Below are positions 25,951 to 32,884 of a DNA stretch of 64,000 nt, one piece after another. Each line of letters starts with the position of its first letter. Positions within the stretch are counted from its first letter, which is position 1. The notes beneath the pieces were generated by a model. It was given only the letters and a program-made list of their open reading frames with translations. It was not told the origin of the DNA and ran no database searches. The position numbers were made by a program, and so were the translations under genes. The stretch lies in contig NZ_CP060711.1 of NCBI RefSeq assembly GCF_014395425.1, forward strand, positions 2,914,001-2,978,000, given 5' to 3'. This DNA comes from Thermomonas brevis (GTDB taxonomy: Bacteria; Pseudomonadota; Gammaproteobacteria; Xanthomonadales; Xanthomonadaceae).

Positions 25951-27548
25951 ACGGTCGCCCGGAACACCTGCCGGGGCTCCTCGGAGCCGCCGGCGGGGAG
26001 GCATGGCCGCCATCCCGCGCGCCGGACCACGACCTGCGGCGCCAGGCGTTCCTGCTGACGCTGATCGACGCGCTGCGGCCGCTGTCCGATCCCGTCGACG
26101 TGCAGCGCACCACCTGCGAACTGCTCGCGAACAGGCTCGGCGTCGCCAGGGTCTACTACTACGCCTACGATCCCGGCCAGCATGCCGGCGCCATCCTGTT
26201 CGACTACGCATCGAACGGATTGCCCAGCCTGTGCGGCATCGACGGCGGCGGCGACTGGCCCGGCTCGCGGGACGCGTTGGCCCACGGCCGCGATTTCGTC
26301 GTCTACGACGCGCGCGCGGAGACCGCGCTGAGCGGCGAGGAACGCGCGGCGATGCTGTCGCTGGGGCTGGTGGCGATCGCCAGCGTCAGCGTGCTGAAGG
26401 CCGGGCAGCTGGTCGGGGCGCTGTGCGCGGCCGATCCGGCGCCGCGGCGCTGGGAGGCGCTGGATCTGGACATCCTGCGCGACGCCGCCGACCGGACCTG
26501 GGTGAACGTGGAGCGCGCGAAGGCGCAGGAGGCGCTGCGCGGCAGCGAGCAGCGCTTCCGCGAATTCAGCCGCGCCTCGTCCGACGTGCTCTGGATCAGG
26601 AACGCGGAAACGATGCGGTTCGAGTTCCGGAGCGCGGCGTTCGAGACGATCTTCGGCACCGTCGGCGCGGGCCATGCGCAGGGCGCCGACGGCTGGCGGT
26701 CGCTGGTCGTCGACGAGGACCTGGCCGCGGTGCAGGACGGTATGGAGCGGATCCGCAACGGCGAGCGGCTGACCCGCGAGTACCGCATCCTGCGCCCCAC
26801 CGACGGCGCGCTGCGCTGGATCCGCGACGCCGGCTTCCCGCTGACCGACGACGGCGGGCAGGTGCGCCGGATCGGCGGCATCGCCCGCGACGTCACCGAG
26901 GAAAAGGAAACCGCGGATCGCCTGCAGCTGCTGGTGTCCGAACTGCAGCACCGCAGCCGCAACCTGATCGCGGTGGTGCGGGCGCTGGCCGAGCGCACCC
27001 TGGACGAACATCCGGACGTGGGCGCGTTCCGCGAGGTCTTCGGCCAGCGGATGGAAGCGCTGGCGCGCGCGCAGGGCCTGCTGTCGCGGATGCCGGACGC
27101 CAGCAAGGTGTCGTTCGACGAACTGCTGAACGCGGAACTCGGCGCGCTGATCGGCGACGACGACGAAGGGCGCGTGTTCCTGGACGGGCCGGGCGTGCTG
27201 CTGCCCTATGCCAGCGTGCAGACCCTGGCGCTGGCGCTGCACGAGCTGACCACCAACGCGCTCAAGCACGGCGCGCTCGCCGGCGGCGACGGCGAACTGA
27301 CGGTGCGCTGGGAAATCCGCCGCGAGGAGCGCGCGCGTCTGCTGTTCGTGGACTGGCGCGAGCGGGTGGCGCATCCCCGCGGCAGCGATGCGACGCGGAT
27401 GGGATTCGGAAGGGAGCTGATCGAACAGGCGCTTCCCTACCAGCTGGGCGCGAGGACGACCTACGCCTTCACGGAGGATGGTGTCCACTGCACGCTGCTG
27501 GTTCCCATCGACGCAGGAGCGGCCCATGGTCAGTCTGTTCAGGAGTAA
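25947..27548 (+). CDS. HWE-family sensor histidine kinase with GAF and PAS domains
   Basis: A 533-residue soluble kinase with no transmembrane segment. An N-terminal GAF domain (about 30-195) is followed by a PAS domain (about 205-320, with FREFSRASSDVLWIRN and the PAC-like YRILRPTDGALRWIRDAG). The HWE kinase core has phospho-acceptor His335 in SELQHRSRNLIAVVRALAERT (partly shown), the N-box ELTTNALKHGAL and the W-x-E signature in VDWRERV. HWE kinases usually pair with single-domain or general-stress receivers. Here receivers flank both sides: the degenerate one upstream (4-base overlap) and the intact one downstream (23-base overlap). Confidence 0.92.
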   Translation: MNGRPEHLPGLLGAAGGEAWPPSRAPDHDLRRQAFLLTLIDALRPLSDPVDVQRTTCELLANRLGVARVYYYAYDPGQHAGAILFDYASNGLPSLCGIDGGGDWPGSRDALAHGRDFVVYDARAETALSGEERAAMLSLGLVAIASVSVLKAGQLVGALCAADPAPRRWEALDLDILRDAADRTWVNVERAKAQEALRGSEQRFREFSRASSDVLWIRNAETMRFEFRSAAFETIFGTVGAGHAQGADGWRSLVVDEDLAAVQDGMERIRNGERLTREYRILRPTDGALRWIRDAGFPLTDDGGQVRRIGGIARDVTEEKETADRLQLLVSELQHRSRNLIAVVRALAERTLDEHPDVGAFREVFGQRMEALARAQGLLSRMPDASKVSFDELLNAELGALIGDDDEGRVFLDGPGVLLPYASVQTLALALHELTTNALKHGALAGGDGELTVRWEIRREERARLLFVDWRERVAHPRGSDATRMGFGRELIEQALPYQLGARTTYAFTEDGVHCTLLVPIDAGAAHGQSVQE

Positions 27549-27897
27549 TTGCCACGTGCTGGTCGTCGAGGACGAATACGTGCTCGCCTACCAGTTGAAG
27601 ACGGCGCTCGAAGGCGAGGGGGTCACCGTGCTCGGGCCGGTGGCCTCGGAAGCCGACGCGCGCGCCGCCATCGAGCGCGCGGAACAGGTCGACGGCGTCG
27701 TGCTGGACCTGAACCTGGGCGGCCGCATCACCTACGGGCTGGCCGACTACCTGCTCGCCAAGGACATCCCGTTCCTGTTCGCCACCGGCTACGACGAAAG
27801 CGCGATCGCGATGCGCTACCGCCACGTGCCCTATACGCAGAAGCCGGTGTCCGCCGCGTTCGTGGCCTCGGCGCTTGGCTGCGGTTCAGCAAAATAA
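27526..27897 (+). CDS. Single-domain response regulator
   Basis: A 123-residue stand-alone receiver. The acidic pocket VEDEY, the phosphoacceptor Asp in VDGVVLDLNLGG, Thr in FLFATGYDE and Lys in YTQKPVS are all present, so it should accept phosphate. No output domain follows. AGGAG at 27515-27519 supports ATG 27526, which overlaps the kinase gene by 23 bases. It is the probable direct partner of the HWE kinase. FATGYDE is typical of receivers linked to HWE kinases. Confidence 0.9.
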   Translation: MVSLFRSNCHVLVVEDEYVLAYQLKTALEGEGVTVLGPVASEADARAAIERAEQVDGVVLDLNLGGRITYGLADYLLAKDIPFLFATGYDESAIAMRYRHVPYTQKPVSAAFVASALGCGSAK

Positions 27898-27944
27898 GCG
27901 AATCCGGACGCGGGCTTAACCCGCCCGTGCGGAGAATCGTCCCC

Positions 27945-29294
27945 ATGGTCGAAGCAATGGCGAGAATCCTGATCATCGACGATGATCCTGTCTTCGGGGA
28001 ATGCGCAGCCGAACTCGCCGCGCGTCATGGATGCGAGGCCATCGTCGCTTCCACCCTGGCCGACGCCAGGGCCAGGCTGGCGACCCGGATGGATCTCATC
28101 CTGCTCGACCTGCGCCTGCCCGACGGCTCCGGACTGGATCTGCTGCAGGACATCGACCTGGCCCAGCAGGGCAGGATCGTCGTCCTGACCGGGCATCCCT
28201 GCCTGGACAGCGCGCGCCGCGCGGTGTCGGAGCCGGTGGTGGAGTACCTGCTCAAGCCGCTGCCGCCGGACCGGCTGTCCGCGATGTTCCAGGAGGCCGC
28301 ACAGGCCGCGCACGCGGTGGCGACCGACCGGCAGCTGATGCGGACCGGCCTGCTTGGTCGCTCGCGCGCGCTGCGCGAGGCGGTGGCGACGCTGCTGCGG
28401 GTGGCGCCGACCGACGTGTCGGTGCTGCTGACCGGCGAGAGCGGCACCGGCAAGGAACTGGCCGCGCAGACCCTGCACGAAGCGGGCGGCAGCAAGGGCG
28501 CGTTCGTCGCCCTGAACTGCGGCGCGGTGCCCGGCGAACTGCTGGCGAGCCAGCTGTTCGGGCACGAGCGCGGCAGCTTCACCGGCGCCATGAACCGGCA
28601 CGTCGGCGTGTTCGAACAGGCCGAGAACGGCACGCTGTTCCTCGACGAAATCGGCGAGATGCCGCCGCAGCTGCAGGTCTATCTGCTGCGCGTGCTGGAA
28701 ACCGGCTGCATCACCCGCGTCGGCGGCACCGAAAGCATCCGCACGCCGGTGCGGGTGGTGGCGGCGACCAACCGCAATCCGCTGGAAGCGATCGCCGAAG
28801 GCCGGCTGCGCGAAGACCTCTACTACCGGCTGGCCGACATCAGCATCCACATGCCGCCGCTGCGCGAACGCGAAGAGGACGTGATCCTGCTCGCGCGCGC
28901 CTTCATTGATCGCCTCAACGCCCGCTACGGCCAGCGCAAGCGGCTGGCGCCCGCCTGCGAGAAGGCGCTGCTGCGGCATCTGTGGCCGGGCAACGTGCGC
29001 GAACTGCTCAGCGCGGTGCAGCGCGCCTACCTGCTGGAATCCGGCACGCAGGTAATGGTCGGCCCGGCCGCCGCGCAGGCGCCGGTGCTGCGGGAAACCG
29101 ACACCTGCATCGTCTTCAACATCGGCACCACCATGGCCGAGATGGAGCGCCGCATGCTGCTGAAGACGCTCTCGCACTTCGGCAACGACAAGACCGCGGC
29201 GGCGCGCGCGCTGGGCATCAGCGTGCGGACGGTGCACAACCACCTTGCGCGCATGGCCGAGGAAGGCCGGCCGGGATGCGACGCGGCGGCCTGA
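27945..29294 (+). CDS. NtrC-type sigma-54-dependent transcriptional activator
   Basis: A 449-residue enhancer-binding protein. Receiver domain, about residues 5-120, with ILIIDDDP, phosphoacceptor in MDLILLDLRLPDGSG and Lys in YLLKPLPP. AAA+ domain, about 142-370, with Walker A GESGTGKE, Walker B GTLFLDEIGEMP and an arginine finger region REDLYYRLADI. The sigma-54 contact loop reads GSFTGA instead of the usual GAFTGA; the key Phe and Thr remain. A Fis-type HTH closes the protein (ERRMLLKTLSHFGNDKTAAA, then LGISVRTVHNHL). It follows the receiver gene by 47 bases. It is the only RpoN activator in the window and sits among four -24/-12 promoter-like sites. Confidence 0.93.
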   Translation: MVEAMARILIIDDDPVFGECAAELAARHGCEAIVASTLADARARLATRMDLILLDLRLPDGSGLDLLQDIDLAQQGRIVVLTGHPCLDSARRAVSEPVVEYLLKPLPPDRLSAMFQEAAQAAHAVATDRQLMRTGLLGRSRALREAVATLLRVAPTDVSVLLTGESGTGKELAAQTLHEAGGSKGAFVALNCGAVPGELLASQLFGHERGSFTGAMNRHVGVFEQAENGTLFLDEIGEMPPQLQVYLLRVLETGCITRVGGTESIRTPVRVVAATNRNPLEAIAEGRLREDLYYRLADISIHMPPLREREEDVILLARAFIDRLNARYGQRKRLAPACEKALLRHLWPGNVRELLSAVQRAYLLESGTQVMVGPAAAQAPVLRETDTCIVFNIGTTMAEMERRMLLKTLSHFGNDKTAAARALGISVRTVHNHLARMAEEGRPGCDAAA

Positions 29295-29506
29295 CCCTGT
29301 CCGAAGCACTGGAGCGCGAACACGCGCTCCGCAACGCCTTGAACGTGCTCGAGCTGTCGCTGTCGCTGGCGAAGGACGCGATGGCCGACGGCGACACCGT
29401 GCGTGCCTCGGATTTCATGGCGCGCGCGGAGCAGGCCTGCGTGCAGTGCCGGACCCTGTTCGACATCCCGGCGGCGATCGCGCCCGTACCGGCGAAGCCC
29501 GACTGA
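29276..29506 (+). CDS. Small helical hypothetical protein
   Basis: A 76-residue protein, MRRGGLTLSEALEREHALRN, continuing as an amphipathic helix through VLELSLSLAKDAMADGD and a second helix with FMARAEQACVQCRTLFD. It overlaps the end of the sigma-54 activator gene by 19 bases; GAGGAAGG lies a few bases upstream. It has two Cys in ACVQC. I recognise no family. Overlap and codon use suggest it is the last gene of the signalling operon, perhaps a small regulator of it. Confidence 0.5.
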   Translation: MRRGGLTLSEALEREHALRNALNVLELSLSLAKDAMADGDTVRASDFMARAEQACVQCRTLFDIPAAIAPVPAKPD

Positions 29507-29579
29507 CGGAACTGCACGGCGCGGAAGAAATTGCCCGCGCGCAACGTGCCAAAAGCGCGCCAAACCGCATCGCTACGTG

Positions 29580-29595
29580 TGGCACGCACCTTGCG
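29580..29595 (+). promoter_or_regulatory. Perfect-consensus sigma-54 (-24/-12) promoter
   Basis: TGGCACGCACCTTGC is a full match to TGGCACG-N4-TTGC, with GG at 29581-29582 and GC at 29593-29594. It lies 58 bases before the BON-protein start. Upstream, TTGCCCGCGCGCAA (29531-29544) is an imperfect palindrome that could bind an activator; CGTGCC at 29545-29550 also pairs with GGCACG of the promoter itself. Confidence 0.82.
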
Positions 29596-29652
29596 TGAAT
29601 CAAGGAGCGGGCCGGACCGCCCGCGCCATTCGCATACACGAGGAGACCGAAC

Positions 29653-31020
29653 GTGCGCAATTCCAGCACTTGCGAGGAATCGAAGACAACCGGCACCGGC
29701 GAACTGAAGGCCGTCGCGAAGGAAGCGTGGGAGCTGGGCGCGCACGCAGTGCATGCGGCGGGCAACTGGCTCGACAACATGAGGACATCGAGAATGAAAG
29801 ATCGCAACCACGAGAACGGACGTCAGCAGGCGCGCAATCAGGGCGGCTACCGCCAGAGCATGGGCCGCGCCAACGACACCATGGGCCGCGACCAGGAATA
29901 CGGGCGCGAAGGCCAGGGCTATGGCGAATCCGGCGAGTCCGGCTACGCGACCCGCGGCAGCTACGGGCAGCGGCACGCGCCGAAGCGCGAACACGGGCTG
30001 GGTCGCGACGACTATCCCTACGACGAACAGTCCTCGCGCGCCGAGGCTCGCCATGGCGGTTACGGCATGGACGAGGCGGAGCGGACCTATGGCCGCGAGT
30101 CGCAGCAGCGCGGCGACTGGAACGATGGCGACTGGCAGGGCCAGCGCGGCTCCTACGGCAGCGGCGGCGATCAGGGCCAGCGCTTCGACGACATGCGCGG
30201 CATGGGCGGTTCCTCCGATTACCAGGGTTACGGGCAGGGCGGTGGTTATCGGCGATCCGGCTCGGGTTACGGACAGGGTGGCGGCTACCGGCAGTCCGGT
30301 TCCGGATACGGGCAGTCCGGCTCGGGTTACGGGCAGCAGGGTGGCGGCTATCAGCAACCGGGTTCCGGCTATGGACAGCGCGGCGGCGGCTATCAGCAAT
30401 CCGGCTCGGGCTACGGCCAAAGTGGCGGTTACCAGCAGTCCGGTTCCGGTTACGGGCAGGGCAGCAGCTACCAGCAGTCGGGCTATGAGCAGGGTCGGCA
30501 GTACGGCGCCGCCTATGGGCAGGATGCCGGCCACCAGCAGTCCGGTTCGCGCCATGAACAGGGTGGCTCGCGACAGTCCGGCTACGGCCGCGAAAGCTCC
30601 TATCCGTACGGTGGCCAAGGCTCCGGCTACCAGGGACAGGGCCGCTCCGGCCAGGAGCGCGATTTCGGAAGCCGCCGCGGCCTGGGCCCGCGCAGCTACA
30701 CGCGTACCGACGACCGCATCCGCGAGGACGTGAACGAACGCCTGATGGACGACGAACATGTGGACGCCTCGGGCATCACGGTCCAAGTCAAGGACGGCAC
30801 CGTCACCCTGACCGGCACCGTGGACGAGCGCTGGGAGAAGCACTGCGCCGAAGACATCGCCGACGCCTGCAGCGGCGTGCGCGACGTGCAGAACGACATC
30901 CGGCTGGCATCGGGAGCGTCGTCTGCGTCCGCGTCTTCTTCGTCTTCCTCGCGAACCGAAGGCCGTTCTTCCGAGTCCGGCACCGGCGCCGCCGGTTCGT
31001 CCTCCACCAAGGCGAACTAG
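29653..31020 (+). CDS. BON-domain protein with FUS-like Gly/Tyr/Gln/Ser low-complexity region
   Basis: A 455-residue protein. Residues 1-47 form a short helical segment (LKAVAKEAWELGAHAVHAAG). Residues 48-185 are hydrophilic and disordered. Residues about 190-335 are a low-complexity region with six GSGYGQ units and related GGGYQQ or SGYGQ motifs. A BON domain follows at about 350-418 (RIREDVNERLMDD to VRDVQNDIRLA), then a Ser-rich tail. BON domains bind phospholipid or other ligands, and none of the usual signal peptides is seen. Translation probably starts at GTG 29653 (AGGAGA six bases upstream). ATG 29794 with GAGGA eight bases upstream is a credible alternative that would drop the helical segment. 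The DUF4142 gene follows by nine bases. Confidence 0.85.
   Translation: MRNSSTCEESKTTGTGELKAVAKEAWELGAHAVHAAGNWLDNMRTSRMKDRNHENGRQQARNQGGYRQSMGRANDTMGRDQEYGREGQGYGESGESGYATRGSYGQRHAPKREHGLGRDDYPYDEQSSRAEARHGGYGMDEAERTYGRESQQRGDWNDGDWQGQRGSYGSGGDQGQRFDDMRGMGGSSDYQGYGQGGGYRRSGSGYGQGGGYRQSGSGYGQSGSGYGQQGGGYQQPGSGYGQRGGGYQQSGSGYGQSGGYQQSGSGYGQGSSYQQSGYEQGRQYGAAYGQDAGHQQSGSRHEQGGSRQSGYGRESSYPYGGQGSGYQGQGRSGQERDFGSRRGLGPRSYTRTDDRIREDVNERLMDDEHVDASGITVQVKDGTVTLTGTVDERWEKHCAEDIADACSGVRDVQNDIRLASGASSASASSSSSSRTEGRSSESGTGAAGSSSTKAN
30220..30660 (+). repeat. Degenerate in-gene repeat encoding GYGQ motifs
   Basis: Imperfect units of roughly 24-45 bases, each coding [S/G]-G-S-G-Y-G-Q followed by GGGYQQ or similar, are arranged head to tail. 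Codons vary between units (TAC/TAT, GGC/GGT, TCC/TCG), so the peptide pattern is kept better than the DNA. Confidence 0.8.
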
Positions 31021-31029
31021 GGGACTTCC

Positions 31030-31704
31030 ATGAAGAACATGCATCACGGCAAGCCCCATCGAACGCCCTGGTTGCTGGTGCTGGCCGCCTTCTCCGTCGG
31101 ATTGATGGCGGGCTGCCAGCCGCGCGACGAGGCGAACGATGAAGCCATGGCATCGGCACGGGATGCCCCGTCGGACGCGCAGGCGTCCGACGGGGCCAAT
31201 GCGGCGCAGACGGGCACCGACGCCTCGTTCTACAGCGAAGCCTTGCAGAGCGGCGCCGCCGAAATGGCGCTGGCCGAGTACGCCCGCGGCCAAGCCAAGT
31301 CCGCCGACGTGAAGGCGCTGGCCGACATGCTGGCGCGCGATCATGAAGCGCTCAACAGGAAGCTTCGCGACGCCTCCGGCATGTCCGGCGATCCCGCGCC
31401 CACGGCCCAGCAGCGCGACGAGGACGCGCGCCTGCGCGCCCTGCGCGGCGACGCCTTCGACGAGGCCTGGCTGGATCACATGGCGACGTCGCACGATCAG
31501 TCGATCGCGCGCTTCGAGGCGGCCGCCAATGGCGGCGGCACCGATCAGGCCCGCCGTCTCGCGGCGGACGCGCTGCCGGCCCTGCGCAGCCACCGCGATG
31601 CCATCGAACGGTTGCGGGGCGGTGCGTCGTCCCCGGCGTCGCCGCCGGTCGCCGACACCGGGACGCCACGCGATGCGGGTTCGTCGCCGACGGAGCAGCC
31701 GTGA
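31030..31704 (+). CDS. DUF4142 lipoprotein
   Basis: A 224-residue lipoprotein. The signal ends in the lipobox VGLMAGC (Cys at about residue 29). The mature part holds a DUF4142 ferritin-like helical bundle (about residues 62-205): FYSEALQSGAAEMALAEYAR, VKALADMLARDHEALNRKL, WLDHMATSHDQSIARFEAA and LPALRSHRDAIERL. DUF4142 proteins are stress- or envelope-associated, with unknown chemistry. It starts nine bases after the BON gene, so both should be expressed from the 29580 promoter. The C-terminus is Pro/Ser-rich. A strong hairpin follows. Confidence 0.87.
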   Translation: MKNMHHGKPHRTPWLLVLAAFSVGLMAGCQPRDEANDEAMASARDAPSDAQASDGANAAQTGTDASFYSEALQSGAAEMALAEYARGQAKSADVKALADMLARDHEALNRKLRDASGMSGDPAPTAQQRDEDARLRALRGDAFDEAWLDHMATSHDQSIARFEAAANGGGTDQARRLAADALPALRSHRDAIERLRGGASSPASPPVADTGTPRDAGSSPTEQP

Positions 31705-31721
31705 TTTTCGTGCCGCCAATT

Positions 31722-31758
31722 TCCCTTGCCTTCCGCTCGCGGAAGGCAAGGGATGTTT
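31722..31758. terminator. Hairpin terminator after the BON-DUF4142 operon
   Basis: A 14-bp perfect stem (31722-31735 with 31740-31753), loop CTCG, followed by TGTTTCG. The T-run is short, so termination may be partial. The arms (TTGCCTTCCG type) resemble inner parts of the dispersed palindromes. Confidence 0.7.
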
Positions 31759-31899
31759 CGCGGCAGGCGCAACGGGTGGTGCGGATCATGACCGGATGTG
31801 CGCGCCGAGCCGTGCAGATGTTTCACAGCCCCGCCGTTTTTTTCGCATCGCGGCGATCCACGACAGGCTGAAAACCGCATCGGGCCATGCGCTTCAAGG

Positions 31900-31915
31900 T
31901 GGCCCGGAATCTGCA
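31900..31915 (+). promoter_or_regulatory. Putative sigma-54 (-24/-12) promoter
   Basis: TGGCCCGGAATCTGCA keeps GG (31901-31902) and GC (31913-31914) with a 10-base gap and differs from the consensus at two positions (A to C in the -24 element, T to C in the -12 element). It lies 57 bases before the small hydrophilic gene at 31973, the same distance as at the BON gene. Confidence 0.58.
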
Positions 31916-31972
31916 TGAAACCGGATGCCCTGCGCGAGCCGGGCCATTGATCGAACAACAAGGAGCAAGGAC

Positions 31973-32149
31973 ATGCCTACCAACAACCCCACCGGCAAGA
32001 ATCAGTACACCGACAACGACAAGCGCCACGGCGGCAAGCAGGCCGGTGCCAGCGAGCGTTCCGGTTCGTCGTCGCGCAGCGCCGGCTCGCGTTCGGACGA
32101 CAACAGGAACAAGAGTGGCGACAGCGGCAAGCGCGGCAGCAGCCGCTGA
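31973..32149 (+). CDS. Small hydrophilic Ser/Asn/Lys-rich stress protein
   Basis: A 58-residue protein, MPTNNPTGKNQYTDNDKRHG and onward, with a KRHGGKQAG segment like KGG-type stress proteins and a Ser/Arg/Asp-rich disordered tail. No hydrophobic core is present. AAGGAG lies seven bases before the ATG. It is preceded by a -24/-12-like site and followed 46 bases later by the RES-domain gene. It is not related to the Xre-type antitoxins that usually accompany RES proteins. Confidence 0.7.
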   Translation: MPTNNPTGKNQYTDNDKRHGGKQAGASERSGSSSRSAGSRSDDNRNKSGDSGKRGSSR

Positions 32150-32195
32150 AGCGGCATCGACGCAGCACGGAATCGTCTTCCCGGAACGGCAGGCC

Positions 32196-32777
32196 ATGAA
32201 CAGGAAATTGGACGAAGCATTGGACGACAGCTTCCCGGCGAGCGATCCGCCGGCATTCACGACGTCGGCCACGGCCACGGCGTCGAACGATGTCCTGCCC
32301 GAACGCGGAGACGACGCCAGGGACGGCAGGCTCCATGTCTATCGCATCGTCGAGGACTGGAAGACCGACCAGGCCTTCAGCGGCGCCGCCAGCGCCGCTG
32401 AAGGACGCTGGACATCGAAGGACGCGCCCAGCATCTACGCTTCGCTGTCGCCGGCCGGCGCAATGCTGGAGTTCATGGCGCACCTGGAAGGCAAAACGCC
32501 GGAGGCGCTGACGCTGGCCGTCGCCAGCCTCCCGGTCGAGGACGTGCTGGTGCAGGGCGAACTGCTGGAGGACTGGAACCAGCGGCCTTATCGCCCGCAG
32601 ATCCAGGCCATCGGCGACGCCTGGCACCGGAACCGGAAATCGCTGGCGCTGCGCGTGCCAAGCGCGCTCTGCCCGGACGAATGCAACCTCCTCATCAATC
32701 CCGAACACGAACATTTCGACCGCCTCGCCGTGATCCGGCTGCTGCCGATGACCGTGGACGAACGCATCCGCATCTAG
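32196..32777 (+). CDS. RES-domain protein with N-terminal DSFPASDPP motif
   Basis: A 193-residue protein. It opens MNRKLDEALDDSFPASDPPA, a short motif common on small stress-related proteins. From residue about 48 it has a RES domain: YRIVEDWKTDQAFSG, EGRWTSKDAPSIYAS, a Glu in AMLEFMAHL, LPVEDVLVQGELLEDWN and NLLINPEHEHFDRL. RES proteins degrade or phosphorolyse NAD+ and normally act as toxins next to a Xre-type antitoxin. No Xre/ParS-like gene is present here. The start lacks a strong ribosome-binding site. Its neighbours are a hydrophilic stress protein and an SDR dehydrogenase. Toxicity is therefore uncertain. Confidence 0.83.
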   Translation: MNRKLDEALDDSFPASDPPAFTTSATATASNDVLPERGDDARDGRLHVYRIVEDWKTDQAFSGAASAAEGRWTSKDAPSIYASLSPAGAMLEFMAHLEGKTPEALTLAVASLPVEDVLVQGELLEDWNQRPYRPQIQAIGDAWHRNRKSLALRVPSALCPDECNLLINPEHEHFDRLAVIRLLPMTVDERIRI

Positions 32778-32884
32778 GTGCGGTCGATGCCGGTTCGATC
32801 CGCTGCGTGACCACATGGACCGATGCGGATGCAGGACGCCTCCTTCACGCGCCATCGGGCACCTTCATCGCAACGGACGAACGG

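Noticed and set aside
30220..30660. Possible CRISPR-like or intergenic satellite repeat
   Set aside because: Units are imperfect, lie inside a coding frame and encode a conserved peptide pattern; there are no constant repeats with unique spacers.
32857..32872. GGGCACCTTCATCGCA as a further -24/-12 promoter before the SDR gene
   Set aside because: Spacing is right, but the -12 element is mismatched and the site is only about 13 bases before the start codon, too close for a normal leader.
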